A stretch of DNA of 64,000 nt from an uncultured Candidatus Melainabacteria bacterium. GTDB taxonomy: Bacteria > Cyanobacteriota > Vampirovibrionia > Gastranaerophilales > Gastranaerophilaceae. Made by a program: the position numbers and the translations under genes. Location: NCBI GenBank assembly GCA_934757275.1, contig CAKVLN010000004.1, forward strand, positions 62,001-126,000, given 5' to 3'. Below, piece after piece: positions 35,768 through 42,990 of the stretch (positions are counted from its first letter, which is position 1; every line of letters starts with the position of its first letter). Below the pieces are notes generated by a model that was not told where the DNA came from, did no database searches, and was given only the letters and a program-made list of their open reading frames with translations.

Positions 35768-36441
35768 AAGTAAATAGATACATAATAATTGAAAATACAA
35801 GTCATCCAATCTGTGCAAGAATAGCTGTCACTAAGAATCAATATGGTTATATCATAGGATTAAAAAATGATTTGAAGAAAATTTTTCCGGCAAAGCTATT
35901 AGATAGGCTATTCAAGAATCATTTATATCAAAATATTGAATCTGCTTACAATGATTATAATAATTACTGGAGCTTACAACGATTAGTATGCTGTCTTTAC
36001 ACGAAGATAAGCGATAAAGTTGTCCATCACATTAATAAGTTAAAAATGGTAAATAATATTACAAATTTACTTCCGGTAACTAGAGAAGAACATACACAAC
36101 TCGAAGATTACGATGAGGATGGAATGTTGGTTCAAAAAATGCAGGCTGCATTTAAAAAGAAAATCAATCGTTGTAAAAATCAAACTGTTGCCAATAATGA
36201 TGATGTGATTTTACAGATTTTAAAATTTTCAAATGAAAGAGTGCCCAAAAATGACATAATAAAAACAATGTCTAAATATGTTAAAAAAAGTTCTGTTTAT
36301 GCAATTCTGAAAGATTTTTTCTACGGTAAAGAATTTGTAGAAGTTCTTGAAAACAACAATATTATTGATGTTTCAGAATTTAATGGAATTATGCGTGAAA
36401 GGTGGCGAAAAATCATAGAATTTGAAAAGCTCCTGATTTAG
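35761..36441 (+). CDS. HNH endonuclease, phage-like
   Basis: The 226-residue protein has an HNH core near residues 97-121: VVHHINKLKMVNNITNLLPV, then REEHTQLE. The HH pair, the two Asn positions and the final His match phage-type HNH nucleases that bind one metal. The N-terminal region is a probable DNA-binding part. GGGAGG lies 7 nt before the ATG at 35761, within the end of the upstream gene. It may be a homing-type nuclease, or a defence nuclease linked to the zinc-ribbon protein. The C-terminal 80 residues contain an HTH-like stretch (SNERVPKNDIIKTMSKYV). Confidence 0.75.
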   Translation: MVEVNRYIIIENTSHPICARIAVTKNQYGYIIGLKNDLKKIFPAKLLDRLFKNHLYQNIESAYNDYNNYWSLQRLVCCLYTKISDKVVHHINKLKMVNNITNLLPVTREEHTQLEDYDEDGMLVQKMQAAFKKKINRCKNQTVANNDDVILQILKFSNERVPKNDIIKTMSKYVKKSSVYAILKDFFYGKEFVEVLENNNIIDVSEFNGIMRERWRKIIEFEKLLI

Positions 36442-36568
36442 TAAAATTACTACTTTAGACTAAATTTTATAAAATTAATTATATAAAAAGTCTAAAGGCT
36501 TAAATGTTAGCAATAGTTGGAAATATTTTTATTATTAATAAAAAATTAAACATAGAGAGGATTAAATA

Positions 36569-36805
36569 ATGAAGAATTATTTGAATGAAAATGTAAATGT
36601 ACCTGTGCTTATACTTGTAACAGATTGGAATAAGTATTTTGATTATCCAAGATTGGGAACATTAAGAAAACTAATATTTGAAGCTGATACCAATGGATTT
36701 AATAGAGTTATCCGTAGAATACAATCAAGGGTTTTAATTAATGTTTCAGAGTTCTTCAATTGGGTAGATGAAACAAATGGAATAATTCCAGATTCTCAAA
36801 ACTAA
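36569..36805 (+). CDS. 78-residue protein, unknown function
   Basis: GAGAGGA lies 8 nt before the ATG, and a terminator starts at the stop codon, so it is an independent small gene. The sequence has an alternating Arg/hydrophobic stretch (FNRVIRRIQSRVLINVSEFF) that could be a DNA-binding helix pair of the excisionase (Xis) or MerR-like type. Excisionases are usually this size and an integrative element needs one, but the match is weak and position is the main argument. Confidence 0.55.
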   Translation: MKNYLNENVNVPVLILVTDWNKYFDYPRLGTLRKLIFEADTNGFNRVIRRIQSRVLINVSEFFNWVDETNGIIPDSQN

Positions 36806-36833
36806 AGGATGGCATTAAGCCATCCTTTTTTAT
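36804..36833 (+). terminator. Rho-independent terminator
   Basis: GGATGGC-ATTAA-GCCATCC is flanked by AAA and followed by TTTTTT. It ends the 78-residue gene and lies immediately before the convergent higA stop. Confidence 0.85.
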
Positions 36834-36839
36834 TTAATA

Positions 36840-37121
36840 TTATTGCAAAGGTACAATATCAAGTTTATATCCCAAAGGAATTAAAATTTTTAACAAAGTA
36901 TCTATTTGAGGAGCTGTTTTTGATTTCTCCAAACGAACCAAATACTCTTGTTTAATATTACATAATTTAGCAAATTCAGCTTGAGTTAAGCCTCTTTCTT
37001 TTCTAATCTCAAGAATTTTCCCCAACAGTTCAACCTGTAAATCTATTTGAGATTGTTCTTCTTTCGTTAAATCAAGAGTTTCTTTAAAATCTGACCATTT
37101 GTTAGAATGTTTATTTTCCAT
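36840..37121 (-). CDS. higA: HigA-type XRE antitoxin
   Basis: The 93-residue protein has an HTH of the Cro/CI class (LTQAEFAKLCNIKQEYLVRLE, about residues 42-62), followed by PQIDTLLKILIPLGYKLDIV. This is the layout of HigA antitoxins. It begins 2 bp after the end of the toxin gene; toxin-first order is characteristic of higBA. It should bind HigB and repress the promoter at the palindrome upstream of higB. Confidence 0.88.
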   Translation of the reverse strand: MENKHSNKWSDFKETLDLTKEEQSQIDLQVELLGKILEIRKERGLTQAEFAKLCNIKQEYLVRLEKSKTAPQIDTLLKILIPLGYKLDIVPLQ

Positions 37122-37123
37122 TT

Positions 37124-37492
37124 TTACAAATTCCTTTCAATAGAATCTTTCATTAGTTTTAAGGCTTTTTCAATCTCCCTACGGGGAGTTTTTTGAGTCA
37201 TTTTTACAAAATGGTTAAGAATAATATATTTATTTTCTTGTTTGTAGAAAAAGAAAAATCTATCTCTAATGGGTCTTAGTTCGTACAAATCACCTTCTAA
37301 GTGTTTGATAAAAGGTTCTCCAACTTGAGTTCCGTATGATTCCAAGATATCAAGATATTCAACTATTTTCTTTAATTTGATTCTTGCATCTTTTGATTTT
37401 AAAGATTTTTCTTTCAACTTGTAGATATACTCTTGGCTTTCGCTATAACCGTTTGTATCTTGCCAGAATATTACTTCGTATTTCTTATCCAT
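37124..37492 (-). CDS. higB: HigB/RelE-superfamily (Gp49-like) toxin
   Basis: The 122-residue protein matches the phage-derived Gp49/HigB group: GTQVGEPFIKHLEGDLYELR, then DRFFFFYKQENKYIILNHF and MTQKTPRREIEKAL. The family cleaves mRNA on the ribosome. The gene overlaps nothing and is followed after 2 bp by higA. On a mobile element it would stabilise inheritance and may add to defence. AGGTA before the ATG serves as a weak ribosome-binding site. Confidence 0.88.
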   Translation of the reverse strand: MDKKYEVIFWQDTNGYSESQEYIYKLKEKSLKSKDARIKLKKIVEYLDILESYGTQVGEPFIKHLEGDLYELRPIRDRFFFFYKQENKYIILNHFVKMTQKTPRREIEKALKLMKDSIERNL

Positions 37493-37504
37493 TTGTACCT
37501 ATCT

Positions 37505-37530
37505 ATATTATAACTAATTAGTTATAATAT
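37505..37530. promoter_or_regulatory. 26-bp perfect palindrome, higBA operator-promoter
   Basis: The palindrome is centred on ACTAAT/TTAGT-type half sites (TTATAACTAA with TTAGTTATAA). It contains a minus-strand TATAAT and lies 13 bp upstream of higB. A perfect palindrome over the -10 region is what a HigA-repressed promoter would show. Confidence 0.7.
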
Positions 37531-37540
37531 TTCAACCTTT

Positions 37541-38623
37541 CTATAAACTTACATCATTTAACATTTTATCATTCATATCTTCAACAATATCAGCAGTGTG
37601 TTTTTGAGCAAGGTGCGAATATCTTTTTACCATTTGCAAGGTTTTATGTCCTAAAACCTCTGCAATTTCCAACAATGTTTTACCACTCATTGCCAGATAA
37701 CTAGCTGCAGTATGTCTTAAATCATGAAATCTAAAATCTTCAATACCTGCTCTTTTTACCGCATTATTAAAGGCTTTTATTCTATCGCAAGGTTTATTGG
37801 GGTTATTTCCTGGGAATAAAAACTTATTTTTAAGATTTCTAATTTTAGAATATTCTTTTAATTCATTCTGCACCCTTTTAGGAATAGCAATACCTCTATT
37901 ATCACCATTTTTTGTATTCATAAAATAAAAATAGTTATTTACTAAATCTACATCTTTCCAAGTTAAAGAAATTATTTCATTATACCTTGCTCCTGTTGTT
38001 AATGCGATTAACACAACCAGATACAATTCATAAGAAGATTTTTTGCATTCTCTTAGTAAGCTGGATATCTCTTCTTTTTTTAAAAATCTTACTCTGGAAT
38101 TATCTTCGGTTTCTTTTCTTACATTATAGACAGGATTTTCTGACATCCAACCCCAATCTTTTACTGCAAATGAAAATACTATTGATAATGTTGATAAATA
38201 TCTGTTTACCGTAGCTTTTGATAGTGTTTTATTTCCACGAACAACATGTTTGCTTGGTTCGTTTTCCAAAACTTGTTTATATTCTGTAATTAGCGGTGTA
38301 TTTATACTGGATAAATAATATTTACCAATTTTCGTTTTCCACCAATTCAGGTGTAATAAAAATTTTTCTTGGTCACTGTTTCTTTTTGGCAATTCGTATT
38401 TAATATATCTGTCAATTAACTCTTCAACTGTATGTTTGTTGGCTTCATAGTCCTTGAAATAAATACCTCTTTTTATATCTGTTTCAGTTTGTTTTGCCCA
38501 TTCAACCGCATCTGTTTTTCTATCAAATGTTTTATTAACAGGAGGACATCCTTTAATTCTGATTGAAACAGTATATGTGAATCTTTTCTTAGTTTTTGAA
38601 TAGCGTTCTTTGATTTCTGCCAT
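37541..38623 (-). CDS. int: Tyrosine integrase of the element
   Basis: The 360-residue protein has an N-terminal AP2-like arm-binding domain (residues ~1-60), a SAM-like core-binding domain (~65-165) and a catalytic domain with the full set of active-site residues: Arg213 in TGARYNEI, Lys238, His300 and Arg303 in FHDLRHTAA, His326 in LGHKTL and the nucleophile Tyr335 in VKRYSHL. It lies at the right end of the element, 166 bp from attR, with an arm-like repeat between. It would recombine the 49-bp tRNA sequences to insert or excise the element. Confidence 0.93.
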   Translation of the reverse strand: MAEIKERYSKTKKRFTYTVSIRIKGCPPVNKTFDRKTDAVEWAKQTETDIKRGIYFKDYEANKHTVEELIDRYIKYELPKRNSDQEKFLLHLNWWKTKIGKYYLSSINTPLITEYKQVLENEPSKHVVRGNKTLSKATVNRYLSTLSIVFSFAVKDWGWMSENPVYNVRKETEDNSRVRFLKKEEISSLLRECKKSSYELYLVVLIALTTGARYNEIISLTWKDVDLVNNYFYFMNTKNGDNRGIAIPKRVQNELKEYSKIRNLKNKFLFPGNNPNKPCDRIKAFNNAVKRAGIEDFRFHDLRHTAASYLAMSGKTLLEIAEVLGHKTLQMVKRYSHLAQKHTADIVEDMNDKMLNDVSL

Positions 38624-38645
38624 TATTACACACTTTCAGTGTTAT

Positions 38646-38679
38646 AATTTGTCGTAGATTTGTCGGAATTGAATATAAA
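38646..38679 (+). repeat. Right inner repeat, probable integrase arm site
   Basis: It is the same 34-bp sequence as at 20835-20868 with two mismatches, in the same orientation. It sits just upstream of the integrase start, so integrase binding there could also control its own promoter. Confidence 0.7.
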
Positions 38680-38788
38680 AAAGTGGAAATTTTTTGAACA
38701 ATTCTGAACTAATTATAACACACGCGTTCCATATATTCAAGTGTTTACGGCATTTTATCTTTTATATATTTATTCTCTTTATGAACAC

Positions 38789-38837
38789 CAGAGGACTCAT
38801 AATCCTTTGGTCGTGGGTTCGAATCCCTCCGGGCCCA
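38789..38837 (+). repeat. attR, 49-bp direct repeat
   Basis: It is identical to the tRNA segment at 20703-20751. Here it continues into CCA and a terminator, indicating that this is the displaced original 3' end of the host tRNA gene. Confidence 0.9.
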
Positions 38838-38850
38838 CCATTTAAAATCA

Positions 38851-38872
38851 AGAGCCGAAAGGCTCTTTTTTT
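38851..38872 (+). terminator. Original terminator of the CAT tRNA gene
   Basis: AGAGCC-GAAA-GGCTCT is followed by seven T. It closely resembles the tRNA-Ala terminator at 47.25 kb, supporting its origin as a chromosomal tRNA terminator now separated from its gene by the element. Confidence 0.8.
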
Positions 38873-39108
38873 GTTGTATAAAGGAGTTGTATGAAGAAGA
38901 TATTTTTACTATTAATTGTAGCCATAATATTTGCAGCACCTGTTTTTGCGGATATCGTTATTTTTAATACAAAAACTGGAAAAATCCACGCCCCAGGTTG
39001 TCAATATGCTAAAAAATGCACTGTAAATTGCATAAGCATTGACAGAAAAGACGCAATTAAGCGTGGTGGAATTCCCTGCAAAGTCTGTGGTGGCAAATAG
39101 TTCCATTA
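38871..39108 (+). repeat. 238-bp duplicated segment, copy 1
   Basis: It is repeated in inverted orientation at 46859-47096 with only two differences seen (T/C at 38877 before the start codon, and a silent C/T near 39084). It holds the whole small secreted gene with its ribosome-binding site. Confidence 0.85.
38891..39100 (+). CDS. Small secreted Ada-like zinc-binding-domain protein, copy 1
   Basis: The 69-residue protein has a signal peptide (MKKIFLLLIVAIIFAAPVFA). The mature domain reads FNTKTGKIHAPGCQYAKKC and later GIPCKVCGG, the pattern of the Ada metal-binding fold (one Cys in HxxxCxxA and a CxxC). In Ada this domain takes methyl groups from DNA; exported versions are found on cell-surface or nuclease proteins and probably bind zinc structurally. 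AAAGGAG precedes the ATG. An identical protein is encoded at 46866-47075. It lies just outside attR. Confidence 0.75.
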   Translation: MKKIFLLLIVAIIFAAPVFADIVIFNTKTGKIHAPGCQYAKKCTVNCISIDRKDAIKRGGIPCKVCGGK

Positions 39109-39198
39109 AAAAATGCCAAATTTGAAAATTTAAATACTCTTTGACGCTTCTTCAAAAGAAACCCCACTTCTTGTAAAATTTATAAAAAGGAGGTTAGT

Positions 39199-39258
39199 AT
39201 GGTTTCATCATTAAGACCTAGCATCTATAAAAGTTCAAGGATATTCGAGAGAACTTAA
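39199..39258 (+). CDS. Possible 19-residue peptide or gene remnant
   Basis: A strong Shine-Dalgarno sequence (AAGGAGG, 39188-39194) is placed 4 nt before an ATG that opens only 19 codons, MVSSLRPSIYKSSRIFERT. The RBS is better than those of many real genes here. It may be a leader peptide or the surviving start of a decayed gene. Nothing else is seen between 39109 and 39272. Confidence 0.25.
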   Translation: MVSSLRPSIYKSSRIFERT

Positions 39259-39272
39259 AAGTATGGGGTTTG

Positions 39273-40146
39273 TTAAAAATCTTTATGATTAATATATGAA
39301 AAATCATTTTCAAATTGGTAGTTATCTGATACTAGGCAATGATAGAATTTCTGTCTAAATTCTCGTTGGTGGCCGCACGGTGAAGAAATATACGGTTTTC
39401 CAAATTTTTCCACTAAACTATCATTGAGTATTTTATATTTCTTTGATAGCTCTGGATAATAGATATCATACACCTCTTTTTTTACCAAAATTATTTTAGT
39501 ATCTTTATCTGCAACCTGATGTATATGGTCAAGTGTATATTCTTTCCATTTTTCGATTTCGGTTTTTAACATCTTCTTAATTGCAGACCTTGACTTAGAA
39601 AAATTTATATAGAAATTTGGTGGAAGTTCAATTGTATCCATTTGGAAAAAGCCACGTTGTTTTAACATTTTTAGATATTGTTTCATGAATCTTGCACCTT
39701 TTTCTATAGATAATCCAATTGTTCGTGTTCTATCTATAAATTCTGGAGGGAAAAATAATGTAGTAATAACTTCTTCATATAAATTGTTATAAAAATCATT
39801 ATCTGGATTTGCATAAAAAAACATAGGAGCGATTCCAATAGAAAGTTCATTTGGAGTGTCGCTCAAGATTAAATACTTTACTTTATTAGGTTTATATTTT
39901 AATCGCATTAGTGCATAGTATGTTATTAATTCCTGTTCATTAGGAATATATATTTCATCTTCTGGCTTTGGCACAAATGTTTTCTTACAATCTACACAGT
40001 AATAAAGGTTATCTTGGACTGGCAAAATACCAATTTGACTTGCATGAATAAAAAAAGTCATCTTCAATCATATCACGGACTTTATCTGTAATTTTGCCAA
40101 ATAGGACTTTATAAATTTCATCACTATTACAATATGGACAATTCAT
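39273..40146 (-). pseudogene. Zinc-ribbon protein gene broken by a frameshift
   Basis: A 264-codon frame (39273-40067) lacks a convincing start. Upstream, ATG at 40146 opens a different frame, MNCPYCNSDEIYKVLFGKIT, that runs to IEDDFF and then stops. The two frames meet at a run of seven A (plus strand, 40050-40056). Removing one base joins them so that the CPYC pair is followed about 40 residues later by YYCVDCKK, completing a four-Cys zinc ribbon. The rest of the protein has no recognised domain. The change is either a real inactivating or phase-variable slip in a homopolymer, or a sequencing error. Confidence 0.7.
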
Positions 40147-40288
40147 TTTTCCAACTGTTTAAATCATATAATATTATTTTAATAATTATATCATAGAGTA
40201 GAATTAAAATTAATATTAAAAAATTAGGTTGCTAGATTAAAGTTTTTAATAATTATTTTTATACATTGTATTCCTACCAAGCTAGTGT

Positions 40289-40294
40289 TAGTAT
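40289..40294 (+). promoter_or_regulatory. -10 box giving a likely leaderless transcript
   Basis: TAGTAT lies 6 nt before the ATG at 40301, with no Shine-Dalgarno sequence. Confidence 0.4.
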
Positions 40295-40300
40295 TTACTT

Positions 40301-40795
40301 ATGAGTAATTGCAGAAGTTTTTTGCCATCGATTGATGATAGTTCACAAATTCTTATTTTAGGTTCGATGCCAGGGGTGAAATCATTAGAAGAGCAGCAGT
40401 ATTATGCTCACCCGCAAAACCGATTCTGGAAGGTTATGGGAGCAATTTGCAATGAACCAAATCTGCATCAACTTGATTACCAGCAAAAACTAAAAATATT
40501 ATTGCAAAATAACATTGCGCTTTGGGATACAATAAAATCCTGCAAACGTGATGGCAGTCTTGATTCTGATATCCAAAATGAAACGCCAAATGACATATAT
40601 GGTTTATTGAAAAAATTCCCCAAATTGAAAATAATTTGTCTTAATGGAAATAAGTCCTATGCCACTTTCAAAAAATACTTCCCAGATTTATTAGAAAAAT
40701 ATTCTTGCCACAAAATGCCTTCAACTAGTCCAGCAAATGCGAAATACAGTTTAGACACGCTTATAAAATATTGGTCATCAATTGTGTTGCAATAA
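40301..40795 (+). CDS. DNA-deoxyinosine glycosylase (UDG superfamily, family 6)
   Basis: The 164-residue protein has the family-6 signature GSMPGVKSLEEQQYYAHPQN followed by RFWKVMG, and a C-terminal MPSTSPANAKYS that matches the second active-site loop (usually LPSTSPAN). The group removes hypoxanthine from DNA to start base-excision repair. It is a single-gene transcript by appearance, with its start set by the close -10 box. It is cytoplasmic. Confidence 0.88.
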   Translation: MSNCRSFLPSIDDSSQILILGSMPGVKSLEEQQYYAHPQNRFWKVMGAICNEPNLHQLDYQQKLKILLQNNIALWDTIKSCKRDGSLDSDIQNETPNDIYGLLKKFPKLKIICLNGNKSYATFKKYFPDLLEKYSCHKMPSTSPANAKYSLDTLIKYWSSIVLQ

Positions 40796-40829
40796 TATTT
40801 GATAAATCAACAAATTTGAATTGTCGAAT

Positions 40830-41183
40830 TTATAATTTTTCTTCTATATATTCTTTCAAAACTCTAGCATGGTTGATGGTTGGTGATTTTGCCGCATATA
40901 CAAGAGTTACATTTTGCGTCCGTAACAAGGTTTTTATTTTCTGAATATCTTCTACATTATAATTCAGTTCGCATTTATATTTTTGCGCAAACTCTTTAAA
41001 TTTTTGTGGTTCGTGGTTAAACCATTTTCTTAAATCTGTGCTAGGAGCAACCTCTTTAAGCCACAAATCAAGATTTGCACGCTCTTTAGTAATTCCTCTA
41101 CTCCATAATCTGTCAACAAGAATACGCACACCATCATTAGGAGTTGCGGGTTCGTAAATCCGTTTTATCTTTAAAATTCCCAT
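40830..41183 (-). CDS. DUF488-family protein
   Basis: The 117-residue protein shows the family pattern: IKRIYEPATPNDGVRILVDR, then LWSRGITKERANLDLWLKEV, APSTDLRKWF and a C-terminal TLVYAAKSPTINHARVL. This matches the YeaO-like branch of DUF488, whose activity is unknown. The start is taken at ATG 41183 (MGILKIKRIYE), since the upstream in-frame extension is not family-like. It is convergent with the glycosylase gene; there is no operon. Confidence 0.82.
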   Translation of the reverse strand: MGILKIKRIYEPATPNDGVRILVDRLWSRGITKERANLDLWLKEVAPSTDLRKWFNHEPQKFKEFAQKYKCELNYNVEDIQKIKTLLRTQNVTLVYAAKSPTINHARVLKEYIEEKL

Positions 41184-41317
41184 ACGCTTATTATTCCAAC
41201 TTATAAATTTTCTTCCATTAATCAACAAGCTAGAATTATTATCGCCCACCCGCACAAAATCACTTCCTCAACTTCTAAATCATTAAACATATCTCCCTAC
41301 TCGGATAATATGATTTC

Positions 41318-41860
41318 TTGTTCCGATTTTTTATGCTATACAAAGATAATTTTTATGCAGGCTGGACAATTAATGGCGGTGGGCTTGGTGTCGATTCTCG
41401 TTATGCAGGTGGAAAAGACGATTATGCAATTGTAACGGCTGGTACTGCCTTGAAACTTGCGTATAATCTTAAATTCAAGAGATTGATTTTGCAACCGAAT
41501 TTCACGATTGCATACACTTTTTTAAGTCCTATGAATCTTGTGAACTTCCAGAGCGTTGATTTGAACCAATCGCAGGTCAATGGTTTGACAATTGCTCCGT
41601 CAATAAGAGTTACATATAGAAATGAAGAAGGGTTTGAACCATATATTTTTGCAAGTTGTGTAATCCCAATAATGAGTGATATCAAGGCAAGAGCAGATTC
41701 TACCCAGCTAGAAAAACTTACACTAAATGCGTGGGCGCAATTTGGCGCAAGCGTGAGAAAGCGCATAACAGAGCGTGTTACTTGTTTTGCTGAAAGTGTC
41801 ATTAGAACAGGCGGACGAGTTGGTTGGGGCTTTATGTTTAACCTGCAAATCGCAATTTAA
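41318..41860 (+). pseudogene. C-terminal beta-barrel remnant of an autotransporter-type outer-membrane protein
   Basis: The ~180 codons are made of alternating amphipathic strands with aromatic girdles (FYAGWTINGGGLGVDSRYAG, TIAYTFLSP, YIFASCVIPI) and end in a terminal strand GWGFMFNLQIAI, as in autotransporter barrels. There is no signal peptide or passenger domain, no Shine-Dalgarno sequence and no good start, so the 5' part has been lost. Autotransporter barrels are usually 260-300 residues. A minor alternative is that an undetected upstream piece is supplied by recombination with another copy. Confidence 0.6.
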
Positions 41861-41865
41861 GTTTA

Positions 41866-42570
41866 TTAATATCTTCTATATCTGCCTTCTTGAATATCTC
41901 TTATACAGAGCATTGCATAATCGGCGGCACGATATCTTTTTAGTTCACGATTTATTTCTCTAGATTTTTCATAAAGTGCAATAGCATCATCTGGGTGCTT
42001 TTGTGCAAGCATGTCTGCTAAATCGCAATAAGCGAACGCTAATTGTGTTTTTACTTGATTTTTTGTTGTTGGGGCTTTTTTGATGCTCAGAAAATTCTTT
42101 GCGTTCGCTTCATAGTCAGCCAAAACTCTTTTGCAACAATCTTTTTTCATTCTCAAAACTCTGAACTTGTCTTTTCTGTTGTTTGAATATTTGTAGATTT
42201 GTTCAAGGTTTATAATTCGAGCAAGTTCATGCAAGCCATCTTTGTTTCTACGACTGTTGTTAATCGCCTTATAGAGCATGTTTTCGGGCTTTCCGTTTAG
42301 GTTAAAGTTTTTCCCGAGTTTGCTAAGTTCGTTAACGAGGAGTGTGCTAAGGTTTGTATTGCCTTTGTTTTCTACTTCTTCGCAAAGTTGTGAGGTCTTG
42401 TCAAAAAAATCTTGAACTTGTCCGTGTTTAACGTATAGTTTCTGCACTTGATAAAAGTCGCCTCGAATTTGTGCAATCGGAGCTTTTCCTTCTAAACAAG
42501 TTTTACTAAATTCGTTATAAGTATTCTTAAAAACGTCAATATTTGGTTTAAAATTACACATTGCCTTCAT
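41866..42570 (-). CDS. All-helical TPR-like protein of unknown function
   Basis: The 234-residue protein is helical throughout. The C-terminal part has one recognisable TPR-like pair (VKTQLAFAYCDLADMLAQKH, then PDDAIALYEKSREINRELK). There is no signal peptide or membrane segment. It is rich in Lys and Asn, like lineage-specific proteins elsewhere in the window. Its start at 42570 is followed upstream by repeat-rich DNA. Function is unknown. Confidence 0.65.
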   Translation of the reverse strand: MKAMCNFKPNIDVFKNTYNEFSKTCLEGKAPIAQIRGDFYQVQKLYVKHGQVQDFFDKTSQLCEEVENKGNTNLSTLLVNELSKLGKNFNLNGKPENMLYKAINNSRRNKDGLHELARIINLEQIYKYSNNRKDKFRVLRMKKDCCKRVLADYEANAKNFLSIKKAPTTKNQVKTQLAFAYCDLADMLAQKHPDDAIALYEKSREINRELKRYRAADYAMLCIRDIQEGRYRRY

Positions 42571-42990
42571 AAATACATGAAGTAAAAAGGGGGTTGAAAA
42601 TTGACTAATTTTAATAAAAGTTTACATTTTGAGGGGAAGAGAAGGGGAAGTGAATAAGGCAATAAGTGAATAGGTGAATAAGTTCGTATTAGATATCTAC
42701 ATGCTATGTCCATTTGGTTTAAGAATTATTGGTGCGTCAAACGACAGCACCCTACATTTCTCTGAACCTCACTCGTTAGGGAGGTCGCAGTCGTGCTTGA
42801 GCCTTGCGAAAGCTACGAATGCGGGTGGGTATTGATTAAAATAGTTAATAACACCCTCTCCCGCCACTTTAAACTACACCAATTAAACGCATGATAAAAA
42901 ACAAAATTTGATAAGAACTTATTCACTTATCGCCTTATTCACTTTTCCCAAAACACATTTTGTATAAAAATTAACGGTCTTTAGTCAATA
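42571..42990. repeat. Gene-free stretch holding an octamer-repeat palindromic element
   Basis: The left arm, 42648-42687, is five 8-bp units (AAGTGAAT, AAGGCAAT, AAGTGAAT, AGGTGAAT, AAGTTCGT). The right arm, 42914-42948, holds the same units in reverse complement. Between them are a GGTGCGTC hairpin-type repeat (42729-42755) and the reverse-orientation copy of the 66-bp dispersed repeat (42765-42833). No ORF or RNA gene is seen. The composite looks like repeats nested within repeats. Confidence 0.65.
42765..42833 (-). repeat. Dispersed intergenic repeat, copy 2 (69 bp)
   Basis: It is the reverse complement of the repeat at 15649-15714, with a few substitutions and a small central insertion. 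Confidence 0.7.

Larger units (their letters stand above)
20703..38837. mobile_element. 18.1-kb tRNA-integrated element carrying defence genes
   Basis: Identical 49-bp sequences at 20703-20751 (in the CAT tRNA) and 38789-38837 bound the element, offset by exactly 18,086 bp. A tyrosine integrase lies at the right end pointing inward. Near-identical 34-bp repeats lie 84 and 110 bp inside the two attachment sites. Cargo comprises CBASS, a PLD-helicase/methyltransferase operon, an XRE regulator, an HNH module and HigBA. Base composition looks more AT-rich than the flanks, with frequent ATA and AAA codons. No capsid, terminase, relaxase or conjugation gene is visible, so it is either a satellite-type integrative element or relies on a helper for transfer. 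Confidence 0.88.

Noticed and set aside
38745..38939. 64-codon minus-strand frame across attR
   Set aside because: It is the translation of the duplicated tRNA 3' half and of the terminator; no ribosome-binding site.
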